Assembly: GCA_009760885.1 (NCBI GenBank)
Contig: CM019713.1
Location: 11,989,774-12,053,773 of the forward strand
Direction: 5' to 3'
From: Achatina immaculata
Taxonomy: Eukaryota; Mollusca; Gastropoda; Stylommatophora; Achatinidae
Length of the DNA: 64,000 nucleotides
The notes beneath the pieces are model-generated. The model was not told the origin of the DNA and ran no database searches. It saw only the letters and a list, made by a program, of their open reading frames with translations. Position numbers and translations under genes: made by a program. Of the stretch, positions 33,899 through 45,800 are shown piece by piece; within the stretch, counting starts at the first letter, position 1, and every line of letters begins with the position of its first letter.

Positions 33899-36800
33899 AT
33901 GGATTCACCATGGCAGTTCTTAAATTTTACGAAAAACCGATGTTTGACAATTAATAATAGAACTTTTCAGATCAAAATTAAATTTTACACGAGTGTCTTA
34001 TACAAACAGCATAGACAAGATTCAGATGCCATTTTAAAGGAGTTGGAAAAAAAAATAGGTCAGGGTAAAAAAAATGAAGGCAGAGTCCTCGTTTCCATGC
34101 CGTGGAGCATATGAGGGATACGATGTTAGATCCGTATTTCCAAGACCATTGTCACATGAAAGTTTGATGTGGTCAGTATTATGCCTGTCCACATTTACCT
34201 TCCCAAATTTCTCTGGTGCTCATTTTTAGTGGCTTGGTGGACCCTGGAGTCCTTGGTATGATGATGCCTGAAAAAAATCCCCACTGTTGGGACTTGAACC
34301 CAGTACCACCGGATTAGTAGACTGAGTGCCTAATTACTCAACCAACTAGGCTGCCAGATCAGGGATACATTCCAGAAATGTTTTGTGTTGATTTCAGTGC
34401 AGATGTTATGCCAGTAATTAAAAGTCCACGTTAATTGGGCACATAGTTAGAAAGAGAGGGCTTTAAAATGTCATAAAAATAAGAGGGATAAATAAAAGGA
34501 GGAGAGGCAGGGTGAAATCAAGAGAGAAAAAAGATGGGGAGTCTAATGCGATGATACAGTGAAAGGTCACCATCTCATCTGATGGGAGAATACTAAGGAT
34601 GTGTGGAGAAGCATGATTACTGTCACCTAGCGGCATGTCACATGATGATGGTGATAATTTTAATTAAATATTTAATTAAAAAAAGAAATTTAATTAAATA
34701 AGTGTTTAAATGTATATTTTTCATAAGCAAGTCAGAACGTGTTTAAATTGTATTAGCATATATATTTATTATACCGTAATTATTAAATGTCTAAAAATGC
34801 TTGACATCAGATAGGAGTTATAAGTAGAATGCACACTTTTAGTTTGTAGACAGATAAGTTTGATGATGACTACAGCAAAACTGCTACTACTACCTTTCCT
34901 TCTTTTTTTTTTGTTGTTGTTGTGAAAACAGACCATACACCTCTGTCCTCTACATCAGTTTGTTGTATATTTGTATTCTTCATCGAAGTTTCAAATAGAA
35001 TATTTACCATGGAATAGTTTCCTAGATTCTGACTTGCTAAGTGATCTTAGCTAAAGAAAGATTCTTTTCATAAGTGATCATTTACTGGATAACTTTGAAA
35101 ATTAGTATGCGTGATTATGCAGTCTTTTCATTTGACCAGAAGAAGTTTTCAACAAAGACTGGCTCAGAGAAATTATGAAGGCTCATTTTATATATATATA
35201 TATATAGTTGGTCAGTGATTGACTGAACTATCACTGCACACTATGCCCTATGGCGTATTGCTAGGCAGCAACAAATTCTTTCCACCTCTCATGATCTGTG
35301 GTTAGCAGATATATATATATAGACTCTGTCGGTCATTTGCATATCCCTTGCGGAACTTTGCTTTCCTAACAGCTCTCCTGTAGGCATCTCGGTTGTAAGC
35401 AAGATGCTCTGCTTCTGATGCATCCATTTGCAGATTATCAACGATGTCTTGCACCCATCTTTGCCTTGGTCTTCTTCCCTTTCTTTTTCCCATTATATAT
35501 CCTTCCAAGATAGTCTTCTCTAAATTATCATCTATATAATCTATATAGACTAGATTGCAAAAAGAATCATCCAGAAAGTTTAAAGAGCCACTTCAGCTGT
35601 GTGACGATAAGTGCAAAGGTAGTCTTAGTCATTGGGAACAAGTACTAGACTACCTATGTTCACAGTTTTAAAAAAAAAGCTGCTGACATAGGGGGAACTG
35701 TCAAAATGAAATACAGCAACATTAAGGTAGTTCTTGGACCAAATGTCACCCAAACTAGCTTCCATAATATCTGAAGATCATGAGCCTGTTAAATCAATGA
35801 TAGAAATAAGCAGTTGGGAAGCACTGTTCGGAGGTGACACTGGCAAAACCAGACCTTGAGCTACCAGAACTTGAATATTCTACGATGGATGAGCTGGATA
35901 ACAAACCCACTGAAAAGGAGCTCTCTGATGCTGTTATTAGCCTTTCAGATGGATAATCCACAAATAAAGACAACATTCTTGCTGATGTCCTGAGAGATGA
36001 TACAAGGACATAGTCCTAACGCATGTCCAAAAACTCCTTATCCTGTGCTGGAGAGAGGACAAAGATGTTGCACATTTGTGAGATGGTTTTTCTTCATAAT
36101 CAGTTGTTTTTGCTGTTGAAAGTGGGGAAAAACATTTTTTTTTAAAAAAAATTTAAAATTTACACTTTATTGTTCCAGGTTCTGCCCAGGCATTAGTGAG
36201 TTTGAAAGAAGGTAATGTTGTCTCAGTCTTGTTGTCTTCCCTTATTTCAGATCAGGCGGCCTGGTTGCCTGTGGTTAGATGCTCAGTCTATTAATCAGGC
36301 GGTACCAGGTTCAAGTCCCGCAGTGGGGATTTTTTTTTTTTTCTGGTATCACCACTCCAAAAAAAAAAAAAGGCCATGGGGTCCACCCCAGCCTCTGAAA
36401 ATTGGTATCAGAGAAATCTGGGAAGGTAAATGTGGCCAGGCATGATGCTGACCACATCACACTTTCATGTGCCAAAGGCCTTGGAAACATGGGCCTAAAA
36501 CTGCTGTATTGCCAATATGCCTTAATGGCATGGAAACTGGTATTTTTTTTTTCTTAAGTTAAATATTAGTTTCTGTCAGTTGCCACTGCCATAGGCTTCT
36601 CCTACAGTATTTGACCCTTCATTGTTTCTGGAACATTTTTTTTCCTCCAAAATCTGGACTGTCTTTTGAGAGATAATGTTTGGTACAGTTAAGAGAGGCC
36701 AGTTCAAAGTGCATAACATGAGATCATGCTTGGTACAGTTAAGATGCAGGAAACTCTCTACTATAGAGAGCGAAACAACAGCACAACTCCTTCAGATCAT

Positions 36801-39800
36801 CAGAGGAAGTACCCCCCCCCCCCCCCCCCCCCCTCAGACAAGTGTTTCGGCCCTATTAAACTCCTGACACTCTAAGGGGGGTGGGCCTCTCTGGCTAGTT
36901 CACTGTCCCTTGATGAAATTGAAAAACTTGCAGAAGGCAGGAAATCTTGACGAACTACCATGCAGGTCCTATGTGACATTTAGCAGCACGAGGAGAATGT
37001 AAGATGCTTGTTACAGTCAGCATCGTGCAAACGTGGCATGGTGTGAAATGCCACTTTCTGGACTGTACTGCATTGAAAGATCTTCAGAAAAACATGTTAC
37101 TACCAAACCCCTCTTTCACCAACATAATGTATGGTGAAATAGAACAAACGAAAAAAGGATCTGGATATTCCAGCGCTTGGCATTATGGAAAATGAGTGAA
37201 AACTCATAAACCTGGAGGTTAGTGTAGTCAGGTTTTGTTTTCGGAGCCAGACATTTGAGCTACTTTTAAATTTGTTGTATGAAGCTCATATCCAGATCTG
37301 AAGTGGAGAGTAAAAAAAAATGTCACAGTGGCAGTGTATGTAACAATTGTAATATTGTAGTACTAATTGTAACGCTAGATTAGTTGTAGAATGTAGCTGG
37401 TTTTGTTATAATTAAAAATCTCAAGAAAATTAGTGCTTCATTGGCAGGTAAAATCTTGTGCTTTTTTTTTTTTTTTTTAAACGTGACAGTTTGTTTTTTT
37501 TAAAATATTATATCTTTAGTCTTATATAGATGGAATTTTATAAATGTGCCTGAATTTTAGTGGTTCAAATGTGTATATATATAAAATTGCATGCTTTAAT
37601 CTCTGTAGTGGTTATATTTGTTGTTCATTTCTCATTCTAATTGCAGGGTTGGGTTCTCCCCAGAGGACAGGCCACTATGTGAGTAAAACGTTCCTTGTTT
37701 CATCTCTCTGTATTGTCTTCTCTTGCTTTCTCTCATTAACCATTATCATCCTAAGAGGTTATCATCTAGAGCAGGGGGGGTTCTTAACCATTTCTTGATT
37801 ACAGTTGCGGACCCCTCCCAAGGTAGGCTGCCCAATATATTCCATTTGCCATATTGCCAAAATCATCATCACTAGTTCTGTTATGTTCCAGTATGACTTT
37901 GAAAGATGTCAGTGGACTGGTTTTACTTTATGTGAGGGTAACAAAGAGTATAAAAGTTAAAAGAAAATTCTTATCTAACGATTTAAAAACAAAATTTGTT
38001 CAGAAAATGAGTCCCATGCCCCCAACACCCCACCATTATTGCTGCCACCACTCATTTGGTTGCCTTACTCCTATGGGGTAATGATCCCCCCCCCCCAAAG
38101 TTAAGAATCCCTCATCAAGACTGCAGATATATGTGATTTAATAAACAATGATTGAAATTCACTTTAGAACTGTCTTGCTCACTTTTTTAAACATTTTAGA
38201 AACTGTTAGATTTTCCTTAAAATGTCTTAACTGTTTAAACAGTACTTCAGTTAGATCATGCAGCCAATTTTTTTTTTTTTGTTTTTGTTTTTAGCCTGCT
38301 AGAATCCGAAAGAAGAATGCACGCTTTTTCAACGATGATGAAGAGACCGACTATCAGGTGACAAGAACGCCCAAGCGGAGAGTGATTCAGCAGCCATCTG
38401 TGAGTCATAAATTCATGCACTAATTTTCTGCTTTAGTACAGAAGAATGGGCCAAATCTGGAGAAAAAGGAGGATGTTCAAGAAGCTGGAAGCAGCACTCA
38501 TGAATGGCAGCCACTGCCACCGCCGACTTGTGAACTGGAGCATTGTCTTGCTGGAAGATGACTCCTCTTGTCAATTTCCCTTGACGCTTTTCTTTCAGTT
38601 TGACCCGCAGTTGCTTCGCAAGATTAGCATAATAGGCCCCGGTGACTGTTCCGCCCTTTTGAAGTTAGTCTACCAATAGCACACCTTCTGAATCCCAAAA
38701 GATGGAAGCCATCACTTTGCATGCTGACAGAACCACCCTTGCTTTCTTTGGAGATGGGGATCCATGATGTTTCCACTGCTTTGACTGTTCTTTGGTTTCT
38801 GGTTGAAAATGATAAACCAAGTCTCATCCATAGTCACAAATTGCTGAAGAAACTTTTCAGGATCTGCAGAAAAATGGCCCAGATTGTCTCTTGACATGTT
38901 GAGATGTTGTCGTTTGTGATCAGCTCCAAGAAATTTCGGGACCCATCGAGCAGAGACCTTTGTCATTTGAAGATCATTGTGAATAATGGCATGAATGGGA
39001 GATGCCCAATTCAGTAGCAATGTACCACTCAGTTAGTCGTTTATCCTCCATTATTATGTCATGGATTCTGCCGGTGGTTTCATCGGTGGTTACCGTTCTT
39101 GGTCTTCTGGACGGGGATCATCTTCCAGACTCTCTCCTCCATGTTTGAATTGAGCCCATTTCTTCACTGTGCTGTAAGAAGGGGCACTCTCCCCTAGAGT
39201 CTCTACCATATCCTCATCCTCATGGATCTCTTTCGATGATAAGCCCTTGATGCAGAGGTAGCGAATAACTGCTCTATGAGAAATTTTATCCATTTTCTCA
39301 ATTTCTGCCATCCCTTACCACTTCAGCCTGTAAAAAAAAATTGGTTGCAGTTAATTTCTTGAAACTTTGTGTTTTATCTTACATTAACCTGACCTACAAA
39401 TGCACCTAATATCAACCGTGTGTTTCAAGTATTTGTACCTTATGCCAAGAACTTATCAATCACCCCTCATATATCCTTAGCAGTTGATGACACCATTTCT
39501 GTGTTGATGTACACTTTTTGTTCTTATGACCTGATGTGTGTCGAGCACACCCAGAACAGGAGAAAGGATTTGATCAAAAAGAGATTAAAAGAAAATTCTT
39601 ATCTAACGATTTAAAAACAAAATTTGTTCAGAAAATGAGTCCCATGCCCCCAACACCCCACCATTATTGCTGCCACCACTCATTTGGTTGCCTTACTCCT
39701 ATGGGGTAATGATCCCCCCCAGTTAAGAATCCCTCATCAAGACTGCAGATATATGTGATTTAATAAACAATGATTGAAATTCACTTTAGAACTGTCTTGC

Positions 39801-42800
39801 TCACTTTTTTAAACATTTTAGAAACTGTTAGATTTTCCTTAAAATGTCTTAACTGTTTAAACAGTACTTCAGTTAGATCATGCAGCCAATTTTTTTGGTT
39901 TTTTGTTTTTGTTTTTTAGCCTGCTAGAATCCGAAAGAAGAATGCACGCTTTTTCAACGATGATGAAGAGACCGACTATCAGGTGACAAGAACGCCCAAG
40001 CGGAGAGTGATTCAGCAGCCATCTGTGAGTCATAAATTCATGCAGTGATTTTCTGCTTTAGTACAGAAGAATGGGCCAAATCTGGGGAAAAAGGAGGATG
40101 TTCAAGAAGCTGGAAGCCGCACTCATGAATGGCAGCCACTGCCACCGCCGACTTGTGAACTGGAGCATTGTCTTGCTGGAAGATGACTCCTCTCGTCAAT
40201 TTCCCTCGACACTTTTCTTTCAGTTTGACCCGCAGTTGCTTCACAAGATTAGTGTAATAGGCCCCGGTGACCGTTCCGCCCTTTTGAAGATAGTCTACCA
40301 ATAGCACACCTTCTGAATCCCAAAAGATGGAAGCCATCACTTTGCATGCTGACAGAACCACCCTTGCTTTCTTTGGAGGTGGGGATCCATGATATTTCCA
40401 CTGCTTTGACTGTTCTTTGGTTTCTGGTTGAAAATGATAAACCAAGTCTCATCCATAGTCACAAATTGCTGAAGAAACTTTTCAGGATCTGCAGAAAAAT
40501 GGCCAAGATAGTCTCTTGACATGTTGAGATGCTGTCGTTTGTAATCAGCTCCAAGAAATTTCGGGACCCATCAAGCAGAGACCTTTGTCATTTGAAGATC
40601 ATTGTGAATAATGGCATGAATGGGAGATGCCCAATTCAGTAGCAATGTACCGCTCAGTTAGTCGTTTATCCTCCATTATCATGTCATGGATTCTGCTGGT
40701 GGTTTCACCGGTAGTTACTGTTCTTGGTCTTCCTGGATGGGGATCATCTTCCAGACTCTCTCCTCCATGTTTGAATTGAGCTGCCCATTTCTTCACTGTG
40801 CTGTAAGAAGGGACACTCTCCCCTAGAGTCTCTGCCATATCCTCATCCTCATGGATTTCCTTCGATGATAAGCCCTTGATGCAGAGGTAGCAAATAACTG
40901 CTCGATGAGAAATTTTATCCATTTTCTCAATTTCTGCCATCCCTTACCACTTCAGCAGCCTGTAAAAAAAATTGGTTGCAGTTAATTTCTTGAAACTTTG
41001 TGTTTTATCTTACATTAACCTGACCTACAAATGATTTTAATATCAACCGTGTGTTTCAAGTATTTGTACCTTATGCCAAGAACTTATCAATCACCCCTCA
41101 TATGTCCTTAGCAGTTGATGACACCATTTCTGTGTTGATGTACACTTTTTGTTCTTATGACCTGATGTGTATCGAGCAAACCCAGAACAGGAGAAAGGAT
41201 TTGATCAAAGAGAGATTAAAAAAAAATCCTTCAGAAAAGTCCAGTTGTATATAATAATCAACAGAATTATAAATGTAGAATATAACATGAAAACCACAAC
41301 ACAATAATGAGACATACAAAGATTGCTAGATAATACTTCAATATTTCAGTAAAATGATATTAAAAAAATAATGGATGATAATGATCGAATTAAAAAAAAA
41401 CAATAAAAAAATTAAATTAATCATACCGTTTATTATTATTTTTCCATGACTGTAACACTTTCTCATTGTTACTGTTATTGACATTCATTATTACCTTGGA
41501 AACCTTCTCAGCCTGCTCCAGCCAGGGCAGCAGTAGTTCCAAGCACTACAGCAGGAATGGACAAGAGGGTAGCCCAGACCACAGGAATGAGGCTGAGGAA
41601 TTTGTTGAAGCTGCCAAAAGCACACAAGTGGGTGTGCTATGAGTGGTTTTATTCAAATATTGATGCGTAAGTATCTTAAGCCGCAGTAATTGTTCAGAAT
41701 TTTGCAGTGTTTTTTTTTTTTCCTTAATTGGTTTAGTTGTAGGATTGGTGTATCAACTCCTCAGCCCTATTTGTTCTTGGTTTAGTTGTAGAATTTGGCA
41801 TATCAACTCCTCAGCCCTAATTGGTTTAGTTGTAGGATTTGGCATATCAACTCCTCAGCCCTAATTGGTTTAGTTGTAGGTTTGGTGTATCAACTCCTCA
41901 GCCCTAATTGGTTTAGTTGTAGGTTTGGCGTATCAACTCCTCGGCCCGAATTTTTTTAGTTGTAGGATTTGGCATATCAACTCCTCAGCCCTTATTGGTT
42001 TTCTTGTAGGATTGGTGTATCAACTCCTCAGCCCTAATTGGTTTAGTTGTAGGATTTGGCATATCAACTCCTCGGCCCTAATTGGTTTAGTTGTAGGATT
42101 AATGTATCAACTCCTCAGCCCTAATTTGTTTAGTTGTAGGTTTGGCATATCAACTCCTCAGCCCTAATTGGTTTAGTTGTAGAATTTGACATATCAACTT
42201 CTCGGCCCTAATTGGTTTAATTGTAGGATTGGTGTATCAACTCCTCAGCCCTAATTGATTTAGTTATAGGATTGGTGTATCAACTCCTCAGCCCTAATTG
42301 GTTTAGTTGTAGAATTTGACATATCAACTTCTCAGCCCTAAGTGGTTTAGTTGTAGGTTTGGTGTATCAACTCCTTGGCCCTAATTGGTTTAGTTGTAGG
42401 ATTGGTGTATCAACTCCTCAGCCCTAAGTGGTTTAGTTGTAGGATTTGGCATATCAACTCCTCAGCCCTAATTGGTTTAGTTGTAGGATTGGTGTATCAA
42501 CTCCTCAGACCTAATTGGTTTAGTTGTAGGATTGGTGTATCAACTCCTCAGCCCTAATTGATTTAGTTGTAGAATTTGACATATCAACTTCTCAGCCCTA
42601 ATTGGTTTAGTTGTAGAATTTGGCATATCAACTCCTCAGCCCTAATTGGTTTAGTTGTAGGATTGGTGTATCAACTCCTCAGCCCTTATTGGTTTAGTTG
42701 TAGAATTTGGCATATCAACTTCTCAGCCCTAATTGATTTAGTTGTAGGATTGATGTATCAACTCCTTGGCCCTAATTGGTTTAGTTGTAGGATTTGGCAT

Positions 42801-45800
42801 ATCAACTTCTCAGCCCTAATTGGTTTAGTTGTAGGATTTGATGTATCAACTCCTTGGCCCTAATTGTTCTTGGTTTAGTTGTAGGTTTGATGTATCAACT
42901 CCTCAGCCCTAATTGTTCTTGGTTTAGTTGTAGGTTTGATGTATCAACTCCTCAGTCCTGTTTATTCCTGGTTTAGTTGTAGGTTTGACGTATCAGCTCC
43001 TCAGCCCTAATTGTTCTTGGTTTAGTTGTAGGTTTGACATATCAACTCCTCAGCCTTAATTGGTTTAGTTTTTGGTTTGGTGTATCAGCTCCTCAGCCTT
43101 AATTGGTTTAGGTTTGGTGTGTCAACTCTTCAGCCTTATTTGGTTTAGTTGTAGGTTTGGTGTATCAACTCATCAGCCCTAATTGTTCTTGATTTAGTTT
43201 TTGGTTTGGTGTATCAACTCCTCAGCCTTAATTGGTTTAGTTGTAGGATTGGTGTATCAACTCCTCAGCCCTAATTGGTTTAGTTGTAGGTTTGGTGTAT
43301 CAACTCCTCAGCCTTAATTGGTTTAGTTGTAGGATTGGTGTATCAACTCCTCAGCCCTAATTGGTTTAGTTGTATGTTTGGTGTATCAACTCCTCAGCCC
43401 TAATTGGTTTAGTTGTAGGATTGGTGTATCAATTCCTCAGCCCTAATTGGTTTAGTTGTAGTTTTAGTGTATCAACTCCTCAGTCTGTTTGTTCTTGTTT
43501 CTTTTTTTTAAAATGTTTTTATGTTCCGTTGTTAGATGACAAAATGCTGGATTTTATGCATTGGTACTTTCAGTGCTTCAGAATTTATGTCTGATTACAA
43601 GTGTGGTAATTGTTAAATATTTATATCTCTGCTGTGATGGCTGAGCAGCAGAGGTTTCTAGCAGTAATTAGTTCTTTCAATATTATAACTGAAATATTAT
43701 ATCTGGTAGGTGGTGATTTTTAAACCTCGAAGTATGTATAGTAATTTTGGATGTTGTATGTTTTACATTTATACATTCTCATCTTACTCTCATACTTTCT
43801 ATTCGTTTTATCTCACTCACTCCCTCTGCCACCTTGTAAAACTGCACCATATACCTCTTTCTACCTTTATTAGATACTACACAATGCTTTGTCTTTAACC
43901 TATGGGATCACTAAGCTTTGTCTGGTCTTACCTTTGTCTCTGTCCTCATATACCTTTCAGTGTTGAAGGGACAAATAGATGTCTTGATAGGGCTCAGCAA
44001 TTTGCTTCATATAATGGGCTATTTAAGATCACTAAACTTTATTAGTTCTAAATTCACCATCAAGATACACTTTCTTATTCTCACAAAACACTACATTCTG
44101 TTTACAATAGTCACAGATTTTAGAGCCGGATGGAAGCACATTTTTAGGAAGAAGGTGATTTTAAAAAATAATTTTAAATAGATACATTTAAATAGATTCC
44201 TCCGTGTCGGAGGAAGAAACACAGATGTGTAGTGGAGTGCCAGAGTAAAAGCGCGGGTCTTGATATGTTAGGGGGTATAGTTATAAAATGGAATGGAAAA
44301 CAGTATTTCCATGTACTTCTGTATACTTATGTTTCAGAGTATAACTAAATGAATGAAAATTTCATAAATGCAAAGTTTTTTAGGAAAAAGAAGTAACGTG
44401 ATGTTTTTAGACACTGATTGTGCCCAGCTCACCATTGGCTAGGTCTAGATATGCATTAATTACCATCTGAAATGTGTAGATCTACTTGTCGATCTCATAT
44501 TCGGATTCTGTGTTGCATTCTCGCTAAATTAATGTCTGAAATAACCTTCTAACTACTTCTCCCGTCGTCTAATATGTCTAGATCTACTTGGGATACATTC
44601 AAGAGCAGTGGGGTGGTCACAGGCCATGTCCATACCCCTATCTACATCATCAAAAACTGAAAATTTTCAGTGTTTCTCTTCCTTTTTTCTCACTCGGCAT
44701 CGCTCGTAACTAGGCACTCTTTTGCCATTTTGAAAAGTGTCACCGGAATCGCAGACGAAATATGTACAATCTACATGTTACACCGGTTGTTTATTGAAAC
44801 AAACCACTTTAATGAATTGGTAAGCATCGGGAAACCGGAAATGTCACTAAAGTGACCAAAGGCACTGGAAGAGTTAAGTCTAAACAACAGTGCTACAATT
44901 AGTAAGAAAAGGTGCAAGTCAGGGTAAAGTGTTGATGCTAAACATAGCTATAAATATCTTGTATACATATCTTCTATAAACATTCAGTTATAAATACTAC
45001 GTGAACTGCAGGCATAAACAACCTGTTATTAAACATAGTTTTAATTACCATAAACAAGTCACAAACACCCTGTTATTGAACATACAGTTAATGAACAGCC
45101 AATTATTAAACATACATTTGAAACTGTCATAAATATTTGGTCACAAACACACTTGTTTACGGTTATAAACACCCTGTTATTGAACATAGTTAACTATAAA
45201 TATCTTGTTGTTGAACATATGGTTATCAACTCCTCAGTCTATTTGTTCTTTGTTTTTTTGGTTTTTTTTTTTTTTTTAGTGTTTTATGTTCTGTTGTTAG
45301 ATGACAAAATGCTGGCTTTTGTGCATTATTACTTTCTGTGTTTCAGAATTCATGTCTGATTACAAGTGTGGTAATTGTTAAATATTTATATCTCTGCTGT
45401 GATGGCTGAGCAGCAGAGGTTTCTGGCAGTAATTAGTTCTTTCAATATTATATTATATCTGGTAGGTGGTGATTTTTAAACCTCAAAGTATATATAGTAA
45501 TATTGGATGTTGTACGTTTTACATTTATACATTCTCAACTTACTCTCATACTTTCTGTTCATTTTTTCTCACTTACTCACTCCCTCTGCCGCCTTGTAAA
45601 ACTGCACCATATACCTCTATCTACCTTTATTAGATACTACACAATGCTTTGTCTTTAACCTATGGGATCACTAATCTTTGTCTGGTCTTACCTTTGTCTC
45701 TGTCCTCATATACCTTTCAGTGTTGAAGGGACAAATAGATGTCTTGATAGGGCTCAGCAATTTGCTTCATATAATGGGCTATTTAAGATCACTAAACTTT

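Larger units (their letters stand above)
37957..41215 (+). repeat. Direct tandem duplication of about 1.63 kb carrying LIN9 exon 4
   Basis: Unit 1 (37957-39584) and unit 2 (39585 to about 41215) are direct copies offset by about 1,625-1,628 bp. Each holds the right half of a hAT MITE, intron sequence, exon 4, and a 3'-truncated antisense mariner. Both begin with TTAAAAG/AAAATTCTT and the outer end shows TTAAAA, so a few bases of A/T microhomology lie at the junction. The copies differ at scattered bases and small indels in the mariner and intron but not in the exon. Confidence 0.9.

Noticed and set aside
41925..42863. ORFs with repeated NSSALIGLVVGL resembling membrane segments
   Set aside because: Translation of the 44-bp minisatellite in a LIN9 intron.
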